Below, in pieces: positions 22,256 to 34,534 of a stretch of DNA of 64,000 nucleotides. The stretch covers positions 215,576,066 to 215,640,065 of the forward strand of contig NC_073313.1 of the NCBI RefSeq assembly GCF_027595985.1, in the 5' to 3' direction. How positions within the stretch are numbered: position 1 is the stretch's first letter; each line of letters opens with the position of its first letter. The notes under the pieces were generated by a model, which saw only the letters and a program-made list of their open reading frames with translations, did no database searches and was not told the origin of the DNA. The DNA comes from Sorex araneus (taxonomy: Eukaryota; Chordata; Mammalia; Eulipotyphla; Soricidae). The position numbers and the translations under genes are program-made.

Positions 22256-24611
22256 TTTAAATTATCAAACTCTTATCAACTTACCCAAAAGACGGATGAT
22301 TTTACATTACTGGATGCAGATGTTACAACTTAAGGTCTACAAACTAAGCAGGAATGGAAGAGTAGGCTCAGTCTAAGGAAAAGGTAGCATCTCAGCTCCA
22401 CTCCATCACACCATTTGAGAGGCTGGCCAAGAGAATAGCATCCTTGGGCTTTTCTTAGGGAAGGCACAGATCTGGACTTTGGGATGAGTGTACTAATTTG
22501 CAAATAGGCTCAACAACCTATGAACTATAATCGGCACAGGTTACTGGTTCCATAAGTTTGTGGAGCTCCAGAGGTTGGTGAATCAGAAGCCAAGAGCACC
22601 TTTTTCATTAATTTCCTCCACCTCCTGTCAGCCTTCCAATGGCTCCACAAAGCCTAAGGTATCCAGATCCGCCCAATGAGAAAACAATCCAGGCAAAAGG
22701 TATGTGTCCCAAGTCACTTTGTGTCTAAGGCGTTATTTTATGGCTGAACCAATTCCAGAGCTTTACAATTTTACAGGCCACTTAGTCAGAACAAAATGTT
22801 TTTTTCTACTGTGGGTGAACTTTATGTCAGATAATATGTTGGCTCTTTTTTATTAAGTCATCAGAATTACATGAAGTAGGCGTTAGCCTTGTTTTTTAAA
22901 TAGGGAATCCAATGTTGGATTGAATGTTCTCTATGTGATTTCAAAGATGTCTAAACATTTTGTGAAGTTAATTTGAATTCCCAGACTTCAGCCTGTCTAC
23001 CAGCTGAGGAATGTCTGACTTAAAGGACTATATAAAGTCATTCAACAAAGCACCTAAATTAACACCTAAGAGCTTGACTGGATCCACAGGATTATAACCT
23101 TTGTCCCCTGGAATATTAAATCTAGTTATACCATCCTTTACGTGTTAACTGACGGCTGAAATAGCAGTAGAGACAGCATTTTTATGAACATAATCTACTG
23201 CTAAAGTCTTTGAAATTCTGTCATGACACAATCTGTGTTAAATGTTTTGGAACTGTAACAAATGATGATAATTATAAAAATAAAGTAACAATTTAGTGAA
23301 TAATTACTTTGTACCAGGCACTGTTCTCAGTACTTTCCATGCATTAACTCATATAATTTGAGTAGTAATTGTATGCAAAAGACACTATTACTCTCAGTTT
23401 ATAGAGTAAGATACTATGACATAGAAGATTAATGTTTCAGAGGCCTTACCACAGTGAGTGATAGGATTTAAATAAGACAATTTGTCCTTAGAGACATCAC
23501 TAATTCTTCATTTGATGTGCCTTTCCTATACATGCAACATAATGAAAATAACCTCATGAGAATTTTATTTCCTTGAAGATCAGTCTATAGTAGAAGCAAT
23601 GTAGTAGTGAATTAGAAAGGGATATATTTAGTTACTTTGATAACTGCAAAATTATTAATATCATCTTCAGGTAGTTACTTGCCTAGAGAATATACTTAGA
23701 CTAGCATATTTCATTTCACTGTATAATCATCACAGATTTTATGCCAATTTTTAATTATAAAAAAGTGCATATGTCCATATTTTTTTTAAGTTTTACTGGT
23801 ATTACTTAAAATAAAGTGTGGTAATTATGTGGTGGTGATTTTGTAGCAAAAATACAGTATCACAAACAACAGTCTGAATACTAAACAGCAAAAAAAAATC
23901 AATTTTTATAATGAGTCAATTAAACCACATTCAATAGCTACTCTAAAACATAAAACTTTGAGTAACTATCTTCACATGTGTCAATCTTTGTGAAGATTAA
24001 ACTTTTGCTGTAACTACAAGCAGAGACGATTCTGACTAGAGTGCTACAACTGGGGGTCAATACATTATTTCTCTTTATAGAAAGTGAGAATACACTTTGA
24101 AATAGTTATTTATGTATTTTTCCACCAACCAGTTTTATCTTTGAAATGTTAAATACTATAAATTTTAAATTTTGTGTTGTGTTTTGAAGAGATAACTTTT
24201 TTAAACTTACTTAATCACAGTGATAAAATGTCAACAAAAATCAAATAACATTTGACTAAATTGCTGTTAATCTAGCTAATGGTAAGCTTAACCAAAGAAG
24301 AAAAACAAGCCACAATTCAATAAAGCCAAATTTAAAGATTGAAACAAGTCACAAAGTATTAGATATAATTGAATTAGATCTATAAATTAGCTTAACTATA
24401 TAGTCACACTCATAAATTTAGCTAATTGTGTACCTTACATATCTTTTCTTTGTCTTCAATAGACCTTCCTACTCATGCCTAATATAAGTAGGAAGCAATA
24501 TAGAAACATTAATGAGTTTAGCAATGAGTCTGAGGTTGTTTGTTAGGTGGAGCTGCATACAAGTTGTCACTAGTACTGAAATACTGTTCCTGCTGGTGTT
24601 AGAAATATGAG
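22256..24611. other. CERKL intron 4, mostly unique sequence
   Basis: About 2.3 kb without young SINEs. An ancient MIR-like piece lies at 23285-23490. I see no exon or RNA gene. Confidence 0.5.
23285..23490 (-). mobile_element. Ancient MIR-family SINE
   Basis: The plus strand reads like an inverted MIR: tttgtaccaggcactgttct, tccatgcattaactcatata, ctctcagtttatagagtaag, gccttaccacagtgagtgat. Confidence 0.65.
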
Positions 24612-24770
24612 TTAAGGGTCAACGAGGTACTACAGCAGGTAGGGTACATGTCTGTGCACACCCAAGCCAGGTTCTGACAAATGGTCCTGCAAACCCCACC
24701 AGGAGTTGTCCTTGAGCACAAAGTCAGGAGTAAGCCCTGAGCACCAGCAGGTATGGGTAGCACCCCACAA
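24612..24770 (+). mobile_element. SOR-type SINE, diverged
   Basis: Gives tactacagcaggtagggtac, cccaccaggagttgtccttg and gtaagccctgagcaccagca. Confidence 0.75.
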
Positions 24771-26382
24771 GAAAAATATAAGTTAAATGTTCCAAATATA
24801 TTTATCAAATAATTTTGATTTACAAAATAATATGCCATCATTCTTGTATTGCAACTTCTATGATCTAATCTTTAAAAAACATTTAAGGGAGCACATCAAA
24901 ATCATAAATGTAAATTCTATTGTAAACAACTGATCTAATCTAACATAACTTTTAAAATTTTTAAATAAGTAAAAATGTCTTCAAGTACTTAAAAATAGAT
25001 GAAGTCATGCTGGAATGTTTCAGGTACAATTCTTGAATGAAATGTGAGCCCCTCTCTCATTAAAATATTCAAAATTGGGGGTTACTTTATCCCATTCTTG
25101 AATCTCTTATTTGTACTTCTCTAAAAGTGCTCTGACAAATATTATTTAAAGAGGTTTAGGAACTTTTTTAAAGAATAAAAACATAGAACACTCCATTTTC
25201 AAACAATTCTACTGTTTGAATAATTGTTCTTTTGAAATGCTAAAGAAACTATTTTTATTGTTGTCAACATGCCTCTAATTTCATAAACTTAAAATTACGA
25301 TTTTATTAAGATAGTTATTCCAGATGCCTTATTAGCTCCTAATGAAAAACTGAGTCCACGAAAATAAGTGGTCAATTTAAAAGATAATAGAATACATGAC
25401 TTTCAATAGGAAAATTTAATTATTATAAGTCCTAAATAAATCAACATGCTGTAGATTTTAGGACTGGTCAAACTACTAGACACATGATGTGCTTACATAA
25501 TGGTTAGCAAACTATTTGGTTTTTAAACATATAGTAAAAATGAAAGAATTTACATGTACTTTTGGAGCCAGGCTGCAAAATAATAACTCATATAAAATAA
25601 GAATTAACTACGTCATGTAAAGAGATAGATAAGTATTACTATAATGCACTTGAGCAACAGTTATACAAATTTTTTCCTAATCCTTACCAAAGTACAACTA
25701 ACAACAGAAAATATTGATAGGCATTATATTTAATTAAATGCTTCATAATGCTGATGGAAAAGGATGGGTCTAATTCCCATATTTGTAATTTTAATTACTT
25801 TTATATCATGTTTTGAGGCAAGAAATTATTTGCAATGCAATACAACCACCTTATAGACTCACAGTTCATGTTTCAGGATAATGTAGCCTACTAAAGTAAT
25901 GGGCATGATTCCCCCAAGTAAATTTGGGGTGGGGGCTGGCCACACCCTGAAGATTGGAGCAGTAGTATGTAAAGCAACAGCCTTAACCACTACACATATC
26001 TCTGGCCCTTATTTTCTTAAATTGTGACCTAATTTCCTGAATTTTGACTACTAATCAATCAGTCCTAGTATAAAACCCTGGACTAGTATTCTACCTCATA
26101 TTCTTCATCTTCAATGTTTATATAATATTACCATCTAGAATTATTATCTCAACTAAATTTCTTCTCATAAGATATGTGTAAAAATGTCATATTTAGTGGC
26201 TTTCTTTTTTCTACTAGCAATATATTTTCTCATCCAAAAGTACCAAGCACCAAGCATTTCTAAAAACAAACCCTACCAATGCTCTGGTTTAATCTTTTTT
26301 TTCCTTATTTCTATTTGTTTTTTTATTTGTTTGTTTCCTGAATGTGTCACATTTCTCCTCATAAGCTTCTTTTTTTTTTCTT
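24771..26382. other. CERKL intron 4, AT-rich, little recognisable
   Basis: Only a short SINE-like relic at about 25930-26008 (ggctggccacaccctgaaga ... catatctctggccc) is visible. No exon-like open stretch with splice sites was found. Confidence 0.45.
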
Positions 26383-26541
26383 TTTGGGTCACACCTGGTG
26401 ATGCACAGGGGTTACTCTTGGCTCATACACTCAGGAATTACTCCTGGTGGTGCTCAGGGGACCATATGGAATGGAATGCTGGGAATCAAACCTGGCTGTA
26501 TGCAAGGCAAAGGCCCTATCTGCTTGGTATCACTCCAGCCC
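26383..26541 (-). mobile_element. SOR SINE, minus orientation
   Basis: Plus-strand ttgggtcacacctggtgatg through tatcactccagcccc. It is flanked by ctcataagctt and ctcacaagctt, an 11-bp TSD with one mismatch. Confidence 0.9.
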
Positions 26542-26693
26542 CTCACAAGCTTTTAATAGTGCTTTGGGAAGAATAAAATCTTTCCTTAAGATGAAAGATT
26601 CAACTGCTCTTCCTCATGGTGAATCTTTTGTTGTCCTCTGCCCACCACCACCCAACAAACTCATTTACTGGCAACCTTTTATGAATTTCAAAT

Positions 26694-26810
26694 AGGACCA
26701 GAGAGATGGCTTGAGGAATAGGCACAAGCCTTACATGAAAGTACAGCACCAGAGAGCATAGACCCAAAGCCACAGCAAGAGCTCACATCAGGTGTGAATG
26801 GCTTAATTTT
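26694..26810 (+). mobile_element. Decayed SOR-type SINE fragment
   Basis: aggaccagagagatggcttg and cacaagccttacatgaaag resemble a decayed head. The tail is lost. Confidence 0.45.
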
Positions 26811-27365
26811 TTTCCCATTTGGTATTAAAGCAAACAATGTCACTGCACACTCCAAACAATGTATAACTACCAAATTTATAAAAGATCACTAAAATTAGCA
26901 TCTTCTGTTCATTTAGAAAATAATATATTTGTTTTTTTAATAAAATATTTACCCTCAATCACAGCCAAGTTAGTCAGTGGATAACTATTAACCCTGTCAA
27001 TAAATATGCAAAAGAATCATAGTAGACAATTATGCCATATGACCAATCTACTATTTTTCCATCAATGCTTTACTTGATGTTCCTTTGTTATAGTAAAAAA
27101 TTATGCACTATAGATGCAAATATATGCACATTAGGTAAGTACAAGGTGATACACTGTGATTTGCCATTAGTCTCCTCACTTTGCCTTCATACACCAGGTT
27201 CTAAGAGGTAAATGACCCTGGCATACCATCATCATATCACTGCTACACAAATACAAAACACAAACCTAACACACGTCAACCATTTAAAACCATATACCCC
27301 AAATAAGTGACTGAAACCATATAATAACAAGATATATGATACACATAGATTCAATATATACTCAC

Positions 27366-27429
27366 CCATCAAATCCCTGGAGTTCACATTCCTTTAGCAG
27401 TGACAGAGCATGCCCTTCGTATTCTGTAA
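27366..27429 (-). CDS. CERKL: CERKL coding exon (human exon 4 equivalent)
   Basis: A 64-bp exon. TT completes isoleucine (A|TT), then [20 protein letters not shown] follows and GG begins the next glycine. Human has [22 protein letters not shown] as I recall, so one residue differs (T for M). The acceptor is ttcaatag and the donor GTGAGT. It encodes a helix leading into the VVCVGGDGS nucleotide-binding loop. I looked for, but did not see, an obvious counterpart of the human alternative exon 4b in the 7.4-kb intron that follows. Confidence 0.95.
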
Positions 27430-27889
27430 CTATTGAAAAAGACACACACAGTTGAAGTTTCAAACAATAATCTACCCTTTTAAACTTGATTTGGCAAAAC
27501 TGTACAATAAACATATGGTCAGGTCATAAAACAACATTGATTTTTGAATATTCATACTTTAATCATGGGAAAGAGGATTAAATGTTAGTTGCCTGATGTG
27601 CTTTATAGTTTTATGTAAAAGAGGGTCATACATTTGCTCCTACTACATAAGTCATTTGGGGATCTCCCATACAGTGCAGTTAGATAATTTATCATGGTGC
27701 TTGTCTATTTGAAGTTTCCTAAATAAGACACATTTCCTTTAAATCAGAAACCTAAGCACAGCAGTATTTTGAAAATAAGGCATATTAGTTGGCATCAAAC
27801 AGTTGATGTTAAATCGCTTTGGCAACCTTACATGAATAAATTAGTTGAAAGGTTAGTGTAAGATTTACATACTAGAAGAATGTGTATCT

Positions 27890-28190
27890 GGAACTGCTAG
27901 ACTAAAAAGAGGAGGAGTTGGATGCTAGTGTAGGAAAGAAAGCCAACACCAATGATAACAGACCCATAGCCAAGGAGGAGGGTGGCACACAGGCCCACCG
28001 GAGCCTAGCGCCTCCAAGGAAATGAATCTGTCATTCCCTATTGCTGTCTCTACAGTTAGGATGCCCTCTGCAGAATTATAAATGCCAATGGAGACAGGAT
28101 AAACTGGCACACTGCAGATGGCACAGCACATCCCAACCACATTTAGCATTTTCTAGGGCAACTCTGCCAGAAGAGACGACCCAGCTGTAT
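27890..28190. other. Unidentified GC-richer island in CERKL intron 3
   Basis: About 300 bp of higher GC than its surroundings, with no SINE signature. A 74-codon open frame exists on the minus strand (27925-28149), but it lacks recognisable domains or splice context and I do not call it coding. It could be an ancient repeat or a regulatory element. Confidence 0.3.
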
Positions 28191-28739
28191 ACACCCATCA
28201 AAAATTTCTACTGACTGACATGACATTGCTGATAGATTTATTTTGTGTAAGAATGTGCAACACTATATGCAAAATTACATTAATCTTTCATGCCTGTCTG
28301 TCCCCGGTGCCAGCATGATTCAAGCTTTTCTACAATGTTTCTAGAAATTGTGAAATATTCTTAGTATTTGGTGTCTGAGAGAATCATTCCACATACAGGA
28401 GTTTGACATCATAACTCTCCCATAACTTATTTAAACTCCATTAACATTCACCTGAATAAAGCACCTCTCTAAGACTACTCAAAAGCTATAAAAAATAAAA
28501 TTAGAATATGAATTACTTGGAAGGTTAAGTTATATTGTGTGTTGATCATTAATAAAGTCAAGTGACAGCTATCTTCAAATGAAAATGATAAAAATGTCTT
28601 ACATATAAGCATGAAAATAATTGAGAATATTATAAAAATAATATTCTCAGCTAATTTATCAGGTTCTGCTCTACCAATGCTCACTTTGGTAGTTTTTCAA
28701 ATTCAATATAAAATAATTTTTATAATGTTACAGATGAAT

Positions 28740-28851
28740 ATTCAATGGTATTCAATATGCCCAAAACAGTAACAACAAGTCTCACAATGGAGATGTTACT
28801 GGTGCCCACTCGAGCAAATCAATGAACAATGTGATGACAGTGATACAGTGA
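28740..28851 (+). mobile_element. 5'-truncated SINE/RTE tail with TSD
   Basis: Flanked by tacagatgaat (28729-28739 and 28852-28862). It holds only atgcccaaaacagtaacaac, tctcacaatggagatgttac and the RTE tail gtgcccactcgagcaaatca through gatgacagtgatacagtga. It shows that the tail alone is enough to be found at a new site. Confidence 0.85.
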
Positions 28852-29024
28852 TACAGATGAATGCTATTTTTATTTTGTAAAACTTTGAAATAAACTATTC
28901 ATTCTTTCATACTGAATGTGAAATTTGGCCGTCCGATGATATAAATTTTCTAAGAACAATAATTTTAGATGATACCATAAACATTAAATTAAATCACTGA
29001 TGGATAAGTAACACAGAGAAAGAA

Positions 29025-29178
29025 GGAAAGGGGGAGCATAAGTAGGTGTGACATAAAAACAAGAAAGAAAGGAAGGGAGAGAGGGAGGGAGGGAGGGAGG
29101 GAGGGAGGAACGGAGGGAGGAAGGAAAAAGGGGAGGAGGGGAGGAGGGAGGAAGAAAAAGAGAGACAGAAAAAAAGAA
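29025..29178 (+). repeat. Polypurine (GGGA/GAAA)n tract
   Basis: About 150 bp of nearly pure A/G, including seven consecutive GGGA units at about 29080-29108. Confidence 0.9.
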
Positions 29179-29245
29179 ACCGACAACATCATATTACTAG
29201 AATGAACAAAATGAAGAGTACTTGACCTCAGGGAGTTTACTTTTT

Positions 29246-29418
29246 TCTTTGCTCTCTTTGGGGCACACCTGGCAATGCACAGAGGTTACTCCTGGCTCAT
29301 GCACTCAGGAATTACTCCTGGCAGTGCTTGGGGGACCATATGGGATGCTGGGAATCGAACCCGTGTTGGCCACGTGCAAGGCAAATGCCCTACCCACTGT
29401 GCTATTGCTCCAGCCCCA
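29246..29418 (-). mobile_element. SOR SINE, full length with 16-bp TSD
   Basis: Flanked by agggagtttacttttt at 29230-29245 and 29419-29434. Internal gggaatcgaacccgtgttgg and ctattgctccagcccc match the canonical SOR in reverse. A young copy. Confidence 0.95.
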
Positions 29419-29696
29419 AGGGAGTTTACTTTTTGAAGAGAGTATGAACTATTTAAAAAAAGTGTACAATATAAAGTAGCAATGTGATTATACAGATAAA
29501 TAATACAGGGTTAGTAATAAAGACTAATCTGTGTGCTAGAGAGGTATTATAGAAGGTAAGGTGTTTAATTTAGAAGGGATAAAAAATATATATTGTAAGA
29601 AATAATTTATTGTAATTATTTATTGTAATATTTTGTAATTTATTATAACATATTATAAGAATAGAATCAGAAAGAGCCATATTTTAATCATCACAC

Positions 29697-29850
29697 CTGG
29701 GTCTGAGAGATAGTATGGTCGGTAAGGTTTTGCACCCAGGCAAACTAGATTCTGTCCCCTGCATGGGAAATTGTCCCCGTGAGCCTGTCAGGAATGATCC
29801 CTGAGCACAGATCCAGGAGAAAGCCATAAGCACAGCTGAGATCAATCAAA
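29697..29850 (+). mobile_element. SOR-type SINE, old
   Basis: Head ctgggtctgagagatagtat, body gcctgtcaggaatgatccct, tail cataagcacagctgagatc. Confidence 0.7.
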
Positions 29851-30003
29851 AACACAAACAAATCCAAAAATTAAACAAAATCCAATACAAATTATCCCCT
29901 AAAATTAACAGCTAGAGTTTCAAATTTCAAATGTCATTAGCCTCTTCCTTCATCTCTTCATTTTCTGCTTTGCTATTACCTCTTGTTTTGGCTTCTTTGA
30001 GTG

Positions 30004-30174
30004 TTTTTTAGATCATATCAGGTTATGCTTGGGGGCTATTCCTGAGTCTGTTCCTTAGAGTGACCACTGCTGGTATTCAGAGGACCACATACGTACTGGA
30101 GATCTAACCAGGGTTGGCTGAAGCAGCCGTATGTCAGACTAACACTTTACTCCTGCACTATTTCTCTAGCCTCA
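30004..30174 (-). mobile_element. SOR-type SINE, old
   Basis: Plus-strand tagatcatatcaggttatgc, cagaggaccacatacgtact and tgcactatttctctagcct. Confidence 0.7.
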
Positions 30175-30278
30175 CTGTTTTACATTTTCACATGAGCTTT
30201 TTTTTGAAATGAAGTATAAATTAGATCTCGCTAGTATATAACTTTTCGAAACTGAAATGTACAACATTTAGCCATACT

Positions 30279-30436
30279 TTCTTCATTTTTCAGTTTTTGG
30301 GTCACACTCAGCAATGCTCAGGGTCATTCCTGGCTCTGAACTCAGTAATTATACCTGATTGTGCTCAGGGGACCATATGGGATGCTGGGAATCGAACCTT
30401 TCACATGCTGTACTCACTGTACTATCTCTTCAGCCC
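30279..30436 (-). mobile_element. SOR SINE with 17-bp TSD and a short internal deletion
   Basis: TSD caacatttagccatact at 30262-30278 and 30437-30453. Plus-strand ttttgggtcacactcagcaa through tatctcttcagcccc. About 15 bp are missing around the gaatcgaacctttcacatgc block. Confidence 0.9.
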
Positions 30437-30614
30437 CAACATTTAGCCATACTATTTTGGCACTAGGTAATATGTAAGAGAGTTTCAGATATATCACATT
30501 ATTCAAATTACAAAACTATAAGACAGAAAGATGCTAAAATTTTGAAGTATTCACATCTTTAGTCCATAAAAATAGAAAATATTTTCTGTAAATACTTATT
30601 AAATGCATATATTT

Positions 30615-30640
30615 GTATATATATATACATACACATATCC
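30615..30640 (+). repeat. (TA)n microsatellite
   Basis: Short alternating TA with TACATACACATA at the end. Confidence 0.8.
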
Positions 30641-30904
30641 AAACTTTAAAATTTTTTTACAAGCAAAAATGCAATTTTATAAACTTGCCTGTAGGAGGAG
30701 TATTAGGCAGCTAATTATTAGTCATTCTGTACAAATAGATTCCAAATTTGTTTTCTGTAGTATTCCAATTTTATTTTAATCTAGATATAATACCCAATAG
30801 TATTTATAAACTTAAAAAATATGTATAATACATGTTTTTCTCCATTACAATTGCTTTAAGAAGAAAAGTATTTTCTGATCATTCATTCTGCTTTATTTCA
30901 GGCC

Positions 30905-30940
30905 ATATATATATGTATATATATATATATATATATGCCT
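30905..30940 (+). repeat. (TA)n microsatellite
   Basis: About 17 TA dinucleotides with one TG interruption. Confidence 0.9.
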
Positions 30941-31019
30941 TCTAACCTTCCTCTCTTTTTAATCTTTATTGGCTGTCAGAATCATTTTTGCTAAATCATG
31001 TTACATCACTACAATTAAA

Positions 31020-31155
31020 AAAGAATTACACTGCCAGAGGGAAGGTCACACTGGTGGGATTGGGTGTTGGTGTATTGTATGCTTGTAACAAACGTATCAT
31101 GAACAACTTTGTAAACCATGGAGTTAATATAAAGGGGAAAAAATAAAATAAAATA
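31020..31155 (+). mobile_element. Probable older L1 3' UTR end
   Basis: Contains ccagagggaaggtcacactg, gtgggattgggtgttggtgt and ttgtaaaccatggagttaat, then an (AAAAT)n tail. The layout is the same as 19090-19320 and 39740-39945. Confidence 0.5.
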
Positions 31156-31437
31156 AAATGAGTAAAAGAATACATGAAAATCTATGCCAACTCCTAATCA
31201 ATATATACTGAGTAAACTCCTTAGTGTAACATAGAAATCCAGCTATATTCTGGATTAATGTTGCCTTGAAAGCGTTAGGGAACTACCTAAAAGTCATTTT
31301 GCCCAATTTTCTATTTAATAGATTCCAGATTTCAGTTCAAAGAGCCTCATATTTCAGGGAATAAAAGACTATCACTTCAGTCTATAAGTGTCTTGGTGGT
31401 TAAAAGAGTGATGGCTTTATTTGAGCATGCAGGTTAT

Positions 31438-31439
31438 CT

Positions 31440-31474
<35 letters not shown>

Positions 31475-31475
31475 T
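31438..31475 (+). repeat. (TTTA)n microsatellite
   Basis: About nine TTTA units directly preceding an inverted SINE, so it is probably that SINE's expanded A-rich tail. Confidence 0.9.
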
Positions 31476-31624
31476 TTTTTGGGGGGTCACACCCTAGCAG
31501 TGCTTGGGGCTTACTCCTGGCTCTGGTCTCAGGGCTTACACTCCTAGATGGCAAAGGAGTCCACACAGGCTACTAGGTATTGAACCCAAGTCAGCTGCAT
31601 ACACTGCACCACTACTTCTGGCCA
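31476..31624 (-). mobile_element. SOR-type SINE
   Basis: Plus-strand ggggtcacaccctagcagtg, ttactcctggctctggtctc and attgaacccaagtcagctgc. Confidence 0.8.
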
Positions 31625-31802
31625 AACACAGACTTATTTTGATTGGCAAATTCAAAGTAGAAAATATATCTAATCTTTGTTCAAATTTAAGCATGAACAA
31701 GTGTGAACATTTAATCTTTTTTCAAATTTAAGTATGAACACATACCTCTCCTCCATCCAGTTAGATTTGAAGAAAGAAATATCTACAAAAACAAACAAAA
31801 TG

Positions 31803-31940
31803 TGTTTGGAGTCACACCCAACTATGCTCAGAGATCACTCCTGGTGATGCTCATGGGACCATATGTGGTGTCTGGGATCAAACAAGGGTCAGCTCCTTGC
31901 TGTTTAAGTGCCCTAACACCTGTACTATCATTCTAGTCCA
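31803..31940 (-). mobile_element. SOR-type SINE
   Basis: Plus-strand ggagtcacacccaactatgc, tgctcatgggaccatatgtg and ctatcattctagtcc. Confidence 0.8.
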
Positions 31941-32148
31941 CTGGAAACCACTTTATGATGATAAAGAGACCCAAATTTAAGAAGTCTAAAGAAAGAAAGA
32001 GAAATTAGAAAAGAAACTTCAAAATATTGAGTATAATGTACATACATGCTTTGCATTTGTCTGCTAGCTTGCTTTTTTTCTGTTTATGCACAAAGATTCC
32101 ATGTTCTGTCTTGACATTTAAAATTGCTCAGTTCAAAAAACTAGCACA

Positions 32149-32761
32149 GGCTGAACGCCCATGATCCTGGAGTCCACTACGTTCAGCACCAGCAACTTCT
32201 TGCAGAAATGCCTCTAGACTGTGAACTAAGCTACAGCACCATGCTGCCGCGGGAGGGGAATGGTTTTTCTCTCTCGGTTTCTTCTTTCCCTGGCGGCGGC
32301 GTGGCGACCGCCAGCTTATAAGGCCCACTAAACAAAGATACAAGCTTGCAATGATGCAATTTCTGGCAGAAATTTCTCTGGACTTAGTTACTAAAATACC
32401 AGAAATCCAAAACCACACAGCCACAACCTCATATGCTCTTCATTCTCAGCAACGGAAAAGTAATGATCAAATACTGCCTTTTCGGCAGGTCTGATTGTTG
32501 GGAGGAAATTCCAAATAATAATAGTGAGTTTTCTGTTGAAATATTGAATGGAATCAAAGTAAAGAGAAAGTAAAGTGAAAATCATTAGCCACACAGGCAG
32601 GGGTGAGGGTGGGGGACGGTGGGATGGGAGGTATACTGGGATTCTTGGTGGTGGAACATGTGCACTGGTGAGAGGGATGGGTGTTCGATCACTGTATGAC
32701 TGAGACTTAAGCCTGAAAGCTTTGTAACTTTTCACATGGTGATTCAATAAAAAAGTTTAAA
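32149..32761 (+). mobile_element. L1-tailed chimeric retroposon, 613 bp, complete with TSD
   Basis: The TSD aaaaaactagcaca occurs at 32135-32148 and 32762-32775. The first ~280 bp are a GC-rich head found nowhere else in this window (includes ccctggcggcggcgtggcga). From about 32430 the sequence is the L1-tail family body (ctgccttttcggcag, tgaaatattgaatggaatca) and then an L1 3' UTR end (ggtggtggaacatgtgcact through ggtgattcaataaaaaag). Open frames inside are not recognisable proteins. Confidence 0.8.
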
Positions 32762-32784
32762 AAAAAACTAGCACAAATTCTTTT

Positions 32785-33000
32785 TCTTCTTGTAGAGTTC
32801 AACCAGTACCTTGTATATCTTTGATATCAATTCCTTATCAGATGGGTATTGGGTGACTATCCTTTCCCACTCTGTAGATTGTCTTTGTACTCTGGTCACT
32901 GTATCTTTTGAGGTGCAAAATCTTCTTAGTTTAAGATAGTCCCTCAAATTCTTTTTGATCAAAGTTTGATCAAATTTAATATCATCCTTCGAGAATTTGT
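32785..33000 (-). mobile_element. L1 ORF2 fragment
   Basis: Inverted L1 sequence: gataattccttatcagatgg-like text (attccttatcagatgggtat), ctttcccactctgtagattg and tgaggtgcaaaatcttctta. The standard order of this L1 segment is kept. Confidence 0.75.
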
Positions 33001-33604
33001 GTTTTTGAAATAAAAATACATATTTTGTTTATTATTAACCTCTATTTAATTTCCTAATAAACTAAAGGTCACTCAAAAGCAGGCAGATTAGTTTACTCGT
33101 ATTGTATTTTGCGAAGGTTAGCACACAGCTTTCAACAAACAAGAAACTATTGTTTCTTAGACCAATGCTATATGCAATGTTCTCATAAAGCTCTTTTTTG
33201 GATATTAAACCAATGCAAAATAAAAGTTGGAGATGTTACTGAAGTTGTTATTATGCTTATTCAACTTCTGTTTATCCTAATCTGAATTTCAAACCTTTCC
33301 TGCTGCACATCTTTGAAACATTTCATTTGAAAGGTATAATCAATCTGAATTATCTCTTTTTCTTAAAAATCAGCTCTAAGTAAGCTAACGCCACAATAGT
33401 GAAAGGTCAGTTGGAAGGCATCTTTATTTTAAATCAAAAAATTCTTCTAGAGTATTTCTCCATGAGAGAAATCTCTATTTCCCTGGTAGCGGACATTGAG
33501 GGTGGCTGACCTTCCCCCAAAGACTGCCTTTTAATTTTAGGTACTACTTTCTATCCCAATCCAAGTAATGATTTCAATAACCTTATTTTTATATTAGGCT
33601 TATC

Positions 33605-33660
33605 TCACTAGCTGAGTGATCCCGGCCACGCTGTAACCCTTCCTCAGCTATTTCTAATTG
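33605..33660 (+). mobile_element. Possible MIR core fragment
   Basis: ctcactagctgagtgatccc followed by taacccttcctcagctattt resembles the MIR core in the forward direction. Short and weak. Confidence 0.4.
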
Positions 33661-33908
33661 GAAGCATCACATTTCAAGGATACTGTGGCCTTAACTTCGG
33701 AACAGCTTATTAATGCAATGCTCTTCACCAATTAAAGCACACTTCAATTTTTCTGTGTGCATTAGTAAGAAACAAATTAAAATGAGAATAAGAAAGAGGA
33801 TATGATTCTCCATGTTACTAATCTCATCTGATACTGACTCCTTTCTCCCCACACCATTACAGTCATAGGGGAGGGAGGAACAAAGTCTTAAGAAAATAAA
33901 GAAATTTT

Positions 33909-34110
33909 TTCCCGAACTTTGTATGAGGGAAGCATAAGCACAAAAGTGTATAAATCTGTAAATGTGCCCTCAGGGTGATTCACGAATTAAAAATAAATAA
34001 ATTAATTAAAATAAAAAAATAAAAAAAATTAAAATAAAAAAATAAAAAATAAATAAAAAATATAAAAAAAAGAAAAAATAAATGTATGTCTATTGTGAAA
34101 GAAAAAAAAA
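33909..34110 (+). mobile_element. 5'-truncated copy of the 57981-type retroposon
   Basis: TSD agaaaataaagaaatttt (33891-33908 and 34111-34128). It begins ttcccgaactttgtatgagg and carries aagcataagcacaaaagtgt and gccctcagggtgattcacga, then a long A/T-rich tail. The same terminal ~100 bp end the element at 57981-58416. Confidence 0.85.
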
Positions 34111-34534
34111 AGAAAATAAAGAAATTTTCTCATCAAACTTCAAGAGTTGAAAAGTATTTTACTAAACATTTATCCATTAGCCGTAGAGTTAGCAAGTTTC
34201 TACTTTCCTTGAAACGTTTTTATTTTTTTTTAACTTTAGAAATGAATTTAAGTTTCCAGCTTCAAAAATCTCCACCCAGCAGATAAGTGCTTAGTTTTGA
34301 CCTAACCAGCAGGGGTCAGAGTCAGAACAAAAACCACCTCGTGGATGATTTTATGGAAAGACATCAAACATTGAAGTCAGCAAATAAATCACTTGTCAAC
34401 CTATAGAAAGGATGTGCAAATAGCAAACATCTCAATGTGTCGCTTTCTTTAAAATGAAAATTAATTAAATTCAAAATCTATAAAGATCTAAAATAAAACA
34501 TTGATATTCTGATTTCTTTCATTTTTGTTTTCTT

